DNA of 64,000 nt from Mycolicibacterium neoaurum VKM Ac-1815D (GTDB lineage: Bacteria > Actinomycetota > Actinomycetes > Mycobacteriales > Mycobacteriaceae): NCBI RefSeq assembly GCF_000317305.3, contig NC_023036.2, positions 1,488,001-1,552,000 on the forward strand, in the 5' to 3' direction. This document shows positions 7,831 through 16,363 of this stretch, in pieces. How positions within the stretch are numbered: position 1 is the stretch's first letter; each line of letters starts with the position of its first letter. A model generated the notes under the pieces. It was given only the letters and a program-made list of their open reading frames with translations, was not told the DNA's origin and made no database searches. The position numbers were made by a program, and so were the translations under genes.

Positions 7831-8421
7831 ATGTCGACCACGATCGGCGAAGAACAGCGTTCACTGTCATTCGAAGAGGTCGGCCCGGCGCAGCGCGGAT
7901 CGCGCAGTGACGAAGTGGTGCTGGCGATCTCGCCGGCCTTCGCCGACTTCTTCAGCAAGACCATCGTCGACACGCCACACGCCGAGGTGATCCGGCAGAT
8001 CCTGGCCGGTATCGAGGAGCAGGAGGTGACCGCGCGCTGCATCCGGGTCTGGCACAGCGCCGATCTGGCCGTGCTGGCGCACACCGCGGCCAAACTCTCC
8101 GGTTCGGGTATCGGGATCGGCATCCTCTCCCGCGGTACCGCGATGATCCACCAGCGCGATCTGCCCCGGTTGTCGAGTCTGGAGTTGTTCCCCCAGTGTC
8201 CGCTGCTCACGTTGGACACCTACCGCAGTATCGGTGCCAACGCCGCGCAGTACGCCAAGGGTGAATCCCCGGAGCCGGTTCCGACGCTCAACGATCAGAT
8301 GGCCCGCCCGCGCTGGCAGGCCAAGGCGGCACTGTTGCACCTCAAGGAGACCGAGCAGATCCGCAAGGGCAGCAAGCCCGTCGAGGTGACGCCGAAGTTC
8401 ACCGTCGCCGCCGCGGTCTGA
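7831..8421 (+). CDS. pduD: diol/glycerol dehydratase medium (beta) subunit
   Basis: A 196-residue cobalamin-contacting subunit. It matches Klebsiella PduD from about residue 50 of that protein onward, with KLSGSGIGIGILSRGTAMIH, the LELFPQCPLLTLDTYR block and LNDQMARPRWQAKAA. The N-terminal ~35 residues that include the microcompartment-targeting helix of enteric PduD are missing, which fits the absence of shell genes. ATG follows the pduC stop by 2 nt and GGAGG lies inside the pduC end, so translation is coupled. Confidence 0.94.
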   Translation: MSTTIGEEQRSLSFEEVGPAQRGSRSDEVVLAISPAFADFFSKTIVDTPHAEVIRQILAGIEEQEVTARCIRVWHSADLAVLAHTAAKLSGSGIGIGILSRGTAMIHQRDLPRLSSLELFPQCPLLTLDTYRSIGANAAQYAKGESPEPVPTLNDQMARPRWQAKAALLHLKETEQIRKGSKPVEVTPKFTVAAAV

Positions 8422-8459
8422 CCGCCGGCGCGTGCTCGCAGCAGAGAGGTAGGTCTTTG

Positions 8460-10331
8460 GTGAGTGTCACGGTGGTCGGGGTCGATATCGGTAACTCGAC
8501 AACCGAGGGCAGCGTCGCCCGGATAGACGAGACCGGCTCGGTGGTCTATCTCGGCGGCGCGTTGACCCGCACCTCGGGGATCAAGGGCACCGTCCGCAAC
8601 GCCGAGGGTGTGGTCAAGGCGGTCACCCGCGCCGTGCAGAACGCCGGGATCACGGTGGGCGAGCTGGATCTGATCCTGCTCAACGAGGCCACCCCGGTGA
8701 TCAGCGGATTGGCGATGGAGACCATCACCGAGACCATCATCACCGAGTCGACGATGATCGGGCACGACCCGCGCACTCCCGGGGGCCGCGGGCTCGGTGT
8801 CGGTGTCATCGTCGATATCGGGTCGCTCGACGAGGTGAACCCGGGCGATCCCGTGATCGTCCTGGTGCCCGGTGGCGCCGACTTCGAATGGACCGCCACC
8901 ACCATCAACAACGCCGTCGAGCGTGGTGTCGACGTGAACGGCGCGATCCTCGGCAACGATGATGCGGTCCTGGTCGCGAATCGGTTGGTCATCAAGATCC
9001 CGATCATCGACGAGGTATCCCGCGTGGACGCCGTCCCGGTAGGCATGCTCGCCGCCGTCGAGGTCGTCGCACCGGGACAATCCATCCGCACGCTGTCGAA
9101 TGCCTATGGATTGGCCACCATTTTCGAGCTCGATCCGGACCAGACCCGGGTGGTCTCCCCGGTGGCCAGAGCGCTGACCGGTAACCGGTCGGCGGTGGTG
9201 GTGCGCACCCCGTCCGGTGATGTGGAAGACCGCACGATCCCGGCGGGTTCGCTGGAGTTCATCGGGGCGTCCAAGCGGGGCCTCATCGACGTCTCGCGTG
9301 GCGCGGCCGAGATCATGGCCGAGGTCGAGCGCGTCAGCCCACTCCAGGACGTGCTCGGGGAGTCGGGCACCAACACCGGCGGCATGATCGCCAACGTCCG
9401 GCAGAGCATGGCGGATCTGTCCAAACACGCGCTGGCCGATGTGCGCATCAAGGATCTGCTGGCGATCGACACCCTGGTTCCCCAGGAGGTGCGCGGCGGG
9501 GTGGCCGGTGAGGTGGCCTTGGAGAATGCGGTCGCACTGGCGGCCATGGTGCGCACCAAGGAGAGCGGGATGCAGGCCGTCGCCGACGCGGTGGCCACGG
9601 CATTGCGCGACGCGGGTGCCACCCGCATCTCGGCGGTGGTGGGCGGGGTGGAGGCCGAGATGGCCGTGCTCGGTGCGCTGACCACACCGGGCACCGAGAA
9701 GCCACTGGTCGTCCTCGATATGGGTGGCGGGTCGACCGATGCCGCGGTGATCGAGCGCTCCGGTGATGTGCAGGCCGTCCACCTGGCAGGCGCCGGCGAC
9801 CTGGTGACCAAGCTCATCGACGCCGAACTGGGCTTGGACAACCTGGAACTGGCCGAGGACATCAAGCGGTTGCCATTGGGCAAGGCGGAGAGCTTCTTTC
9901 ACGTCCGGCTGGAGAACGGCACCGTGCAGTTCTTCGACAAGCCACTGCCGCCCAACGCGTTTGCGCGGGTGGTGACGCTCTCGGAGATGGGGATGAGTCC
10001 CATCCCCACCCGGCACTCGTTGGATCGAATCCGCACGGTGCGCCGGACCGCCAAGGAACGGGTCTTCGTCGTCAACGCCCTGCGCGCGTTGCGCGCGGTC
10101 GCGCCGCACGGTGATCTCCGCCAGATCGGCTTCGTGGTGCTGCTGGGCGGGTGCGCACTGGATTTCGAGATTCCCGAGCTGATCGCCGATGCGGTCGCGC
10201 CGTACGGAATCGTCTGCGGTACCGGCAATGTGCGCGGTACCGAGGGGCCGCGAAATGCCGTGGCGTCCGGTCTGGTGGCCTCCTATGCCGCCCGTTCGCG
10301 GGAGCGCGACAGGGCACAGGTCGATGCTTGA
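8460..10331 (+). CDS. pduG: diol dehydratase reactivase large subunit
   Basis: A 623-residue Hsp70-like ATPase that swaps damaged cobalamin out of diol dehydratase. The N-terminal phosphate loop VDIGNSTTEGSVA, the GGVEAEMAVLGALTTPGTEK segment, LDMGGGSTDAAVIE and the C-terminal NVRGTEGPRNAVASGL all match DhaF/PduG, and the length equals that of the family. TTG 8457 and GTG 8460 are adjacent candidates behind AGAGAGG (8443-8449); I prefer GTG. The 3' end overlaps the small reactivase subunit by 8 nt. Confidence 0.92.
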   Translation: MSVTVVGVDIGNSTTEGSVARIDETGSVVYLGGALTRTSGIKGTVRNAEGVVKAVTRAVQNAGITVGELDLILLNEATPVISGLAMETITETIITESTMIGHDPRTPGGRGLGVGVIVDIGSLDEVNPGDPVIVLVPGGADFEWTATTINNAVERGVDVNGAILGNDDAVLVANRLVIKIPIIDEVSRVDAVPVGMLAAVEVVAPGQSIRTLSNAYGLATIFELDPDQTRVVSPVARALTGNRSAVVVRTPSGDVEDRTIPAGSLEFIGASKRGLIDVSRGAAEIMAEVERVSPLQDVLGESGTNTGGMIANVRQSMADLSKHALADVRIKDLLAIDTLVPQEVRGGVAGEVALENAVALAAMVRTKESGMQAVADAVATALRDAGATRISAVVGGVEAEMAVLGALTTPGTEKPLVVLDMGGGSTDAAVIERSGDVQAVHLAGAGDLVTKLIDAELGLDNLELAEDIKRLPLGKAESFFHVRLENGTVQFFDKPLPPNAFARVVTLSEMGMSPIPTRHSLDRIRTVRRTAKERVFVVNALRALRAVAPHGDLRQIGFVVLLGGCALDFEIPELIADAVAPYGIVCGTGNVRGTEGPRNAVASGLVASYAARSRERDRAQVDA

Positions 10332-10686
10332 GGGGGGCCAGCCCGAGAAGCCCGCGATCCTGGTGCTGAGCTCGGGCGGCGCACTGGAGAGCGAGGTGCT
10401 CGCCGGTATCGAGGAAGAGGGCGTGCCCTATGTCGTCGAGCGGGTGGCACCGGACGCCGACAGCGATGCGCAACGGCTGGCGCGGCGTGCTGCGGGGCGC
10501 TCGTCATTGGATGTGGGCGTGGGTATCGATGCCCAGGGCCGGGTCGCCATCTTGCACGACAAGCTGCCCGATGGGGTCGAGGGTCTGTCCGGCGAGCGAC
10601 CGGCATCCCCGCGCGCCGGTCGGGTCGCCGGGCACAACGCCGCGCGCATCGTGGTGGGCGTGCCCCTGATGGACGAGCCGATATGA
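10324..10686 (+). CDS. pduH: diol dehydratase reactivase small subunit
   Basis: A 120-residue partner of the PduG ATPase, with a fold like the dehydratase medium subunit. The start (PAILVLSSGG), EEEGVPYVVERV, and SSLDVGVGIDAQGRVAILHDK match PduH/DhaG. ATG 10324 overlaps pduG by 8 nt and the stop overlaps the next gene by 4 nt (ATGA), so it sits in the middle of a translationally coupled chain. Confidence 0.85.
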   Translation: MLEGGQPEKPAILVLSSGGALESEVLAGIEEEGVPYVVERVAPDADSDAQRLARRAAGRSSLDVGVGIDAQGRVAILHDKLPDGVEGLSGERPASPRAGRVAGHNAARIVVGVPLMDEPI

Positions 10687-11141
10687 CCGATGTGCCCGCG
10701 CAGGCGGTCGACGTGTTGACGGCACTGGAGGCGTCGGTCAAGTCGCACAGTGCCTTCGTCAGCAGTTGTTGCGATGCGGACTGGATCGACGAGAACGGCC
10801 GGATCGCGGTGCGCTGGCTGTTGTCTGCGCTGCGCGAACACCGCCGCAGGTTGCGCCGCGCCATCCGGTTGTGGCGGACACTGTCCGTCGCCGATCCGGT
10901 GGACGGCGCGCTGGTGATGGCGACGAACGAGTTGTTGGACGAAAACCGGTTCTTCGCACCGCATATCGCGCGGTGGCGGTCGGTAGCGGTGGGTTCACTG
11001 GCGATCGACAGGGTGAGCTTCTGGCGCGATATGGCCGACTTGGCGGCGGCCAATCTGCATGAAGCCCAAAAGGGTTGTCCGACGGACCCGATGCCGGACA
11101 CCGCGCGCCAGTGGACCCCGGTATCCCGGCGAACTGCATAG
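10683..11141 (+). CDS. unknown protein coupled to diol dehydratase operon
   Basis: A 152-residue protein I do not recognise. ATG overlaps the pduH stop by 4 nt, so it is the last member of the dehydratase operon. It is predicted mostly helical and soluble, has a double cysteine (SSCCDADW, residues ~27-34), a basic patch (REHRRRLRRAIRLW, ~51-64) and a Trp/Arg-rich middle, with no signal peptide or membrane span. The codon pattern resembles its neighbours, so it is very probably a real gene. A role as an accessory or assembly factor is only an inference from coupling. Confidence 0.75.
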   Translation: MTDVPAQAVDVLTALEASVKSHSAFVSSCCDADWIDENGRIAVRWLLSALREHRRRLRRAIRLWRTLSVADPVDGALVMATNELLDENRFFAPHIARWRSVAVGSLAIDRVSFWRDMADLAAANLHEAQKGCPTDPMPDTARQWTPVSRRTA

Positions 11142-11208
11142 ATTCGGTGCGCTTTCGAGGCCATGTTGGGCTGGACAGCGCGCCGGTAACGGGCGATACT
11201 ACTTAACC

Positions 11209-11230
11209 AAAGGTCGGGTAACCGACCTTT
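11209..11230. promoter_or_regulatory. 22-bp palindrome upstream of the ethanolamine permease gene
   Basis: AAAGGTCGG (11209-11217) and CCGACCTTT (11222-11230) are perfect 9-bp arms around GTAA. It lies 68 nt after the unknown gene and 131 nt before the permease. It has no U-tract on the right, so an operator for the eat-eutBC unit is at least as likely as a terminator of the dehydratase operon. Confidence 0.5.
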
Positions 11231-11361
11231 AGGCTGACTCGTACAAGGCAGTCGAACGCTTCCCGGTCAGCCGATGGCTGGCAGATGCGGAGACGCCCGT
11301 TCCGGCGCCCCCGATCACCGTCGATCGAGCGCAATTGCACTGTCAATGAAGGAGTTTTCAA

Positions 11362-12774
11362 GTGGCCGGTGTCGAAGAACACCTCGAGAGCGCAGACTAT
11401 CTGCAAAAACGACAGCTCAAATCGGGCACCGCGGGCTGGGTGCTGCTGGCCGGCCTCGGCGTCAGCTATGTCATCTCCGGCGACTACTCGGGATGGAACT
11501 TCGGGTTGGAGCAGGGTGGATTCGGTGGCCTGGCCATCGCCGCGGTGATCATCGCCGGGATGTACCTGGCGCTGGTCCTGGGGATGGCCGAACTGTCCTC
11601 GGCGCTGCCTGCGGCCGGCGGCGGCTACACCTTCGCCAGGCGGGCCATGGGGCCCTGGGGCGGTTTCGCCACCGGCACAGCCATTCTCATCGAGTACGCC
11701 ATCGCCCCCGCGGCCATCGCCACCTTCATCGGTGCCTATGTCGAGTCGCTCGGCCTGTTCGGTATCACCGACGGCTGGTGGGTCTATCTGGCCGCCTACG
11801 CCGTGTTCATCGGCATCCACCTGGCCGGTGTGGGCGAGGCGCTGAAGGTGATGTTCGTGATCACCGCGATCGCCCTGGTGGGTCTCATCGTCTTCGCGAT
11901 CGCCGCTGTTCCGCATTTCGACATCGCCAACCTGACCAACATGGCGGTCGACGAGACCGCGGCGGGCGCGTCGAGCTGGCTGCCCAACGGCTACCTCGGA
12001 ATCTGGGCGGCCTTCCCGTTCGCCATCTGGTTCTTCCTGGCCATCGAGGGCGTGCCGCTGGCGGCCGAGGAGACCGCCAATCCGGAGCGCAACGTCCCGC
12101 GCGGCATCATCGCCGGAATGGGTGTCCTGCTGGTCACCTGCGCGACGGTCCTGATCCTGACCACCGGCGCCGGTGGTGCCGATGCGATGTCCGGCTCGGG
12201 CAACCCTCTGGTCGAGGCGCTCGGCGACGGCACCGCGGCCAGGGTCGTCAACTACATCGGCCTGGCCGGTCTGATCGCCAGCTTCTTCTCGATCATCTAC
12301 GCCTACTCGCGACAGCTGTTCGCGCTGTCTCGGGCCGGCTACCTGCCCAAGGCGTTGTCGGTCACCAACTCTCGCAAGACGCCGACGCTGGCCCTGATCG
12401 TTCCGGGACTGATCGGCTTCGGGCTGTCGCTGACCGGACAGGGTGCGACCCTGCTGAACATGGCCGTCTTCGGCGCCGCGCTGAGCTATGTGCTGATGAT
12501 GATCAGCCACATCGTGCTGCGCCGCCGCGAGCCGGACATGCCGCGGCCCTACCGCACCCCCGGCGGCGTGATGACCACCGGCTTCGCCCTGGTGATCGGT
12601 GTCTTCGCCGTCATCGCCACCTTCCTTGTCGATCCGGTCGCCGCCGGCATCTGCCTGGGTGTGTTCGCCGCGTTCATGCTGTATTTCGCGGTCTACAGCC
12701 GGCACAAGCTGGTGGCCAACTCGCCCGACGAAGAATTCGCGATGCTCGCGAAGGCGGAGAGCGAACTCAAGTGA
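11362..12774 (+). CDS. eat: ethanolamine permease (APC family)
   Basis: A 470-residue amino-acid/polyamine/organocation transporter with about 12 membrane spans, close to the ethanolamine permeases found beside eutBC. Family features include the GVSYVISGDYSGWNFGL loop near residue 32, PAAGGGYTFARRAMGPWGG and EETANPERNVPRG. GTG 11362 lies 7 nt after AAGGAG (11349-11354). The stop overlaps the eutB GTG start (GTGA), which couples uptake to degradation. Its substrate is inferred from this coupling. Confidence 0.88.
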   Translation: MAGVEEHLESADYLQKRQLKSGTAGWVLLAGLGVSYVISGDYSGWNFGLEQGGFGGLAIAAVIIAGMYLALVLGMAELSSALPAAGGGYTFARRAMGPWGGFATGTAILIEYAIAPAAIATFIGAYVESLGLFGITDGWWVYLAAYAVFIGIHLAGVGEALKVMFVITAIALVGLIVFAIAAVPHFDIANLTNMAVDETAAGASSWLPNGYLGIWAAFPFAIWFFLAIEGVPLAAEETANPERNVPRGIIAGMGVLLVTCATVLILTTGAGGADAMSGSGNPLVEALGDGTAARVVNYIGLAGLIASFFSIIYAYSRQLFALSRAGYLPKALSVTNSRKTPTLALIVPGLIGFGLSLTGQGATLLNMAVFGAALSYVLMMISHIVLRRREPDMPRPYRTPGGVMTTGFALVIGVFAVIATFLVDPVAAGICLGVFAAFMLYFAVYSRHKLVANSPDEEFAMLAKAESELK

Positions 12775-14180
12775 TCTACCGGCAGCAGGTCTCGGGCGTG
12801 AACTACGCCTTCGACGGACTCGTGGAGCTGTTGGCCAAGGCAACGCCACTGCGCTCGGGTGACCAGCTTGCCGGATGCGCCGCCGAACACGACGCCGAAC
12901 GCGCGGCCGCCGCGTGGGTGTTGGCGGACCTGCCGCTGGAGACCTTCCTCAACACCGACGTCGTGCCGTATGAGACCGACGAGGTGACCCGGCTGATCAT
13001 GGACAGCCATGACCGCCGGGCCTTCGCCCCGGTGTCGGGGCTGACGGTGGGCGGTCTGCGGGACTGGCTGCTGGAGACGGCGTCGCGGGACGATGCCGCG
13101 GCGCACATCGCGGCGATCTCTGCGGGGTTGACCCCGGAGATGGTCGCCGCGGTCAGCAAGATCATGCGCAACCAGGACCTGATCGCGGTGGCGGCGGCAT
13201 GCACCGTCACCGCGGCGTTCCGCACCACCGTCGGCCTACCGGGCACGCTGGCCACCCGACTGCAGCCCAACCATCCGACCGACGACCCGCGCGGTATCGC
13301 CGCCGCGGTCCTCGACGGTCTGCTGTTGGGGTGCGGTGACGCGGTCATCGGGATCAACCCGGCCACCGATTCCCCGCAGGCCACCGCGGATCTGTTGGAT
13401 CTGCTGGATTCGATCCGCACCCGCTACGACATCCCGGTGCAGTCGTGCGTGCTCTCGCACATCACGACGACCATCGGACTGATCGAAGCGGGTGCGCCGG
13501 TGGACCTGGTTTTCCAGTCCATCGCGGGTACCGAGGGCGCGAATTCCGCTTTCGGGGTGAATATTTCGTTGCTGCGCGAGGGGCGTGAGGCGGCGCTGGG
13601 CCTGCAGCGCGGCACCGTCGGCAGCAATGTCATGTACCTGGAGACGGGGCAGGGGTCCGCGCTGAGTTCCCACACCCATCTCGGTGTCGGTGGCAAGCCG
13701 GTCGACCAGCAGACGCTGGAGACCCGCGCCTACGCCGTCGCGCGCGACCTCGATCCGCTGCTGGTGAACACCGTCGTCGGATTCATCGGACCGGAGTACC
13801 TCTACGACGGCAAGCAGATCATCCGCGCCGGGCTGGAGGATCACTTCTGCGGCAAGCTGATGGGCCTGCCCATGGGCGTCGACGTCTGCTACACCAATCA
13901 CGCCGAGGCCGACCAGAACGATATGGACACCCTGCTGACGCTGTTGGCGGCGGCCCGGGCGGCGTTCGTGATCACCGTGCCCGGCGCCGATGATGTGATG
14001 CTCGGCTACCAGAGCCTGTCCTTCCATGATGTGCTGACCACCCGCCGGACCCTGGGGCTGCGGCCCGCCCCGGAGTTCGAGGCCTGGCTCAAACGCGTCG
14101 GAATGGTCGACGACACCGGCCGGCTGACCCCCTTCGACCTGACGCACTCACCGCTGCGTGCGCTGACCTCCGCACCATGA
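12771..14180 (+). CDS. eutB: ethanolamine ammonia-lyase large subunit
   Basis: A 469-residue TIM-barrel subunit of the adenosylcobalamin-dependent lyase that splits ethanolamine into acetaldehyde and ammonia. It aligns with E. coli EutB throughout. The substrate-binding positions are visible: R and Q in ATRLQPN, N in GINPATD, E in YLETGQGSALS and D in CYTNHAEADQND. GTG 12771 overlaps the permease stop. It is the middle gene of permease-eutB-eutC. No eutA reactivase and no eut microcompartment genes are present in the window. Confidence 0.95.
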   Translation: MIYRQQVSGVNYAFDGLVELLAKATPLRSGDQLAGCAAEHDAERAAAAWVLADLPLETFLNTDVVPYETDEVTRLIMDSHDRRAFAPVSGLTVGGLRDWLLETASRDDAAAHIAAISAGLTPEMVAAVSKIMRNQDLIAVAAACTVTAAFRTTVGLPGTLATRLQPNHPTDDPRGIAAAVLDGLLLGCGDAVIGINPATDSPQATADLLDLLDSIRTRYDIPVQSCVLSHITTTIGLIEAGAPVDLVFQSIAGTEGANSAFGVNISLLREGREAALGLQRGTVGSNVMYLETGQGSALSSHTHLGVGGKPVDQQTLETRAYAVARDLDPLLVNTVVGFIGPEYLYDGKQIIRAGLEDHFCGKLMGLPMGVDVCYTNHAEADQNDMDTLLTLLAAARAAFVITVPGADDVMLGYQSLSFHDVLTTRRTLGLRPAPEFEAWLKRVGMVDDTGRLTPFDLTHSPLRALTSAP

Positions 14181-14188
14181 GGAGTGCC

Positions 14189-14962
14189 ATGCGCGACAAG
14201 CCGACAGATGTTGCCGTTCAAGAGTTCTGGGACGAGCTGCGCAAGACGACCCAGGCCAGGATCGGACTGGGCCGGGCCGGCACCGCACTGCCCACCCGAC
14301 AGGTGCTGGAGCTGGCTGCCGCGCACGCCGCCGCACGGGACGCGGTCCACATACCGCTGGACACCGCAGAACTCGCCGACACCGTGCGCGCGGTGGGAAT
14401 AGGGGAGCCTGCGGTGGTGACCAGCCGGGCCGGTTCCCGCGAGGAGTACCTGCGCCGGCCCGACCTCGGCCGGATGCCCGCCGAGTCCCTCCAGGTCCCG
14501 GCCTGTCCCGCCGATATCGGTTTCGTGCTGGCCGACGGACTCTCGCCGACGGCGTTGAGCCATCACGGTGCCAAACTGCTGGCCGCCTTGGTCTCGGCGC
14601 TCGGCGACCGCTACTCCATGGCGCCGCCGGTGATCGCGACACAGGCCAGAGTCGCCCTAGGCGATCACATCGCCGCGGCCCAGGGGGTACGCACGCTGTT
14701 GGTGATCATCGGTGAGCGGCCCGGTCTGAGCGTGGCCGACAGCCTCGGCATCTACCTGACCCATCTGCCGCGACCGGGGCGCACCGACGCCGACCGCAAC
14801 TGCATATCCAATATCCATCCACCCGACGGGCTCGGCTACACCGAGGCGGCCCGGGTCGCCGCCGGTCTGGTCGGCGGAGCCGTGGCGCTCGGACGTTCCG
14901 GGGTGGATCTCAAGGACACCTCGCGCGCACTGGCCGCGGCCGACCCCGACGAACTGACCTGA
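14189..14962 (+). CDS. eutC: ethanolamine ammonia-lyase small subunit
   Basis: A 257-residue cobalamin-binding small subunit. Conserved blocks are TTQARIGLGRAGTALPT, EEYLRRPDLGR, FVLADGLSP, VVIIGERPGLS-like LLVIIGERPGLS and ADRNCISNIHPPDG. I prefer ATG 14189 because AGGAG (14180-14184) lies just upstream; ATG 14177, which overlaps the eutB stop, would add four residues without a ribosome site. The E. coli N-terminal extension is mostly absent. An 18-C tract begins 6 nt after the stop codon. Confidence 0.92.
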   Translation: MRDKPTDVAVQEFWDELRKTTQARIGLGRAGTALPTRQVLELAAAHAAARDAVHIPLDTAELADTVRAVGIGEPAVVTSRAGSREEYLRRPDLGRMPAESLQVPACPADIGFVLADGLSPTALSHHGAKLLAALVSALGDRYSMAPPVIATQARVALGDHIAAAQGVRTLLVIIGERPGLSVADSLGIYLTHLPRPGRTDADRNCISNIHPPDGLGYTEAARVAAGLVGGAVALGRSGVDLKDTSRALAAADPDELT

Positions 14963-14967
14963 TCCGT

Positions 14968-14985
14968 CCCCCCCCCCCCCCCCCC
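14968..14985 (+). repeat. homopolymeric tract of 18 C
   Basis: Eighteen consecutive C residues lie between eutC and the lipoprotein gene. The end of the tract is 5 nt before the AGGAG ribosome site (14990-14994) of the next gene. Such a long run is expected to slip during replication. It could vary promoter or leader spacing, but it is also a common place for assembly or sequencing error. Confidence 0.9.
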
Positions 14986-15000
14986 ACTCAGGAGATGACC

Positions 15001-16335
15001 GTGTTCACCCATGTCCGCAGGATGGTCCTGCCCGTCTTCGCCGCCTCGGCGGTGGTGACCCTGGCGCTGTCGGGGTGTAGCTCCGACAACGGCCAACGTG
15101 CTGACGGCCAACGTGCCGACAGCACCGCACCCGAGAGCACGGGCGCCGCGAGCACCACCGGTGCGGCCTCGGCGCCGGACTGCCGGGTGCTGGCCGACGA
15201 CCCCGGCTGGTACGGCGACAATCGCGCGCGTATCGACGCCATGCTGGCGGAGATCGGACGCTGCGGTGCCCCCGGCGACATCGCCGACGGCGCTCCGCTG
15301 GCGCTGTTCGACTGGGACAACACCGTCGTCAAGAACGACATCGGCGATGCCACTTTCTTCTGGATGGTCCGCAACGGGAAGCTGCGCGCGCCGAAGGGCG
15401 GGGACTGGTCCACCACGAGCCCCTATCTCACCCCCGCCGCTGCGGGAGCCTTGTCCCGGGCCTGCGGTGCCGCCGGTCCCGGGCAGCCGATGCCCACCGA
15501 TACCGATACCCGCTGCGCCGACGAGTTGGTGTCGGTCTACAGCGAGGCCGAGACCACGGCCGATGAGCCGGCGTTCGCCGGGTACAACGCCCGCCGGATC
15601 GAACCCGGCTATGCCTGGGCGGCGCAGATGCTCGCGGGCTGGCCGGAAAAGGAGCTCGAAGGGTTCGTCGAACAGGCCCGCCGGGAGAACCTGGATGCCG
15701 CCGAGGGCACCGAGCAGAAGGTCGGGACCACCGAGCAGACCGGGTGGGTGCGCTACTACCCGCAGATGCGCGATCTGATCGGTGCTCTGCAGGCCAACGG
15801 CTTCGACGTCCGGATCATCTCGGCCTCGGCCGAGCCGGTGGTCCGGGTGTGGGCCGCCGAGTTGGGTATCCCCGCGGACAAGGTGATGGGCGTCCGCACC
15901 GAACGCGACGGGGACGTGGTGACCTCGCGTCTGGTCCCGTGCGGCGGCGAGCTCTCCATCCCGTACATCGAGGGCAAGCGCTGCCGGGTCAACGAGCAGG
16001 TGTTCGGGGTGAGCGGGCCTGCCGCCTATCAGCAGCAGCCCGAACCTCGCCGGGCCGCGTTCGGCGCCGGGGACTCCGATACCGATATCAGCTTCCTCGA
16101 TGACGCGACCGCCCTGCGGCTGGCGATCAACCGGAACAAGGACGAGTTGATGTGCACGGCCTACGACAACGCCGACGGGCGCTGGATCATCAATCCGATG
16201 TTCATCGACCCCGCCGAGCAGGCCGAACCGTACTCATGTGCGACCGAGGGCTATATCGAACCCGACGGCGGTACGGGCCCGTTGCGCCGCGCCGATGGCA
16301 CCCTGGTGCCCGACCAGACCGATTCCGTCCACTGA
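15001..16335 (+). CDS. secreted HAD-family phosphatase lipoprotein
   Basis: A 444-residue exported lipoprotein. The N-terminus has a signal peptide ending in a lipobox (LALSGC, Cys ~25), followed by a short tandem GQRAD repeat. The HAD phosphatase motifs are motif I FDWDNTVV (~103-110), motif II IISASAEP and motif IV GAGDSDTDISFL. The nucleophile and GDSxTD acidic residues are intact. GTG 15001 is 6 nt after AGGAG; an ATG at 14995 touches the ribosome site and is less likely. The layout resembles phosphocholine/phosphoethanolamine phosphatases, and the position after eutC suggests release of ethanolamine outside the membrane. The substrate is unproven. Confidence 0.8.
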   Translation: MFTHVRRMVLPVFAASAVVTLALSGCSSDNGQRADGQRADSTAPESTGAASTTGAASAPDCRVLADDPGWYGDNRARIDAMLAEIGRCGAPGDIADGAPLALFDWDNTVVKNDIGDATFFWMVRNGKLRAPKGGDWSTTSPYLTPAAAGALSRACGAAGPGQPMPTDTDTRCADELVSVYSEAETTADEPAFAGYNARRIEPGYAWAAQMLAGWPEKELEGFVEQARRENLDAAEGTEQKVGTTEQTGWVRYYPQMRDLIGALQANGFDVRIISASAEPVVRVWAAELGIPADKVMGVRTERDGDVVTSRLVPCGGELSIPYIEGKRCRVNEQVFGVSGPAAYQQQPEPRRAAFGAGDSDTDISFLDDATALRLAINRNKDELMCTAYDNADGRWIINPMFIDPAEQAEPYSCATEGYIEPDGGTGPLRRADGTLVPDQTDSVH

Positions 16336-16363
16336 CGGTGCAGTTCGCCCGCTGGGACGCGTT

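Noticed and set aside
8295..10109. Long open frame on the minus strand opposite pduG
   Set aside because: It mirrors the real gene in high-GC DNA, has no family motifs and an Arg/His/Asp-rich composition typical of antisense frames.
10324..16335. Eut or Pdu microcompartment shell genes
   Set aside because: None of the encoded proteins has a BMC-domain pattern; the small proteins here are the reactivase subunit and an unrelated helical protein.
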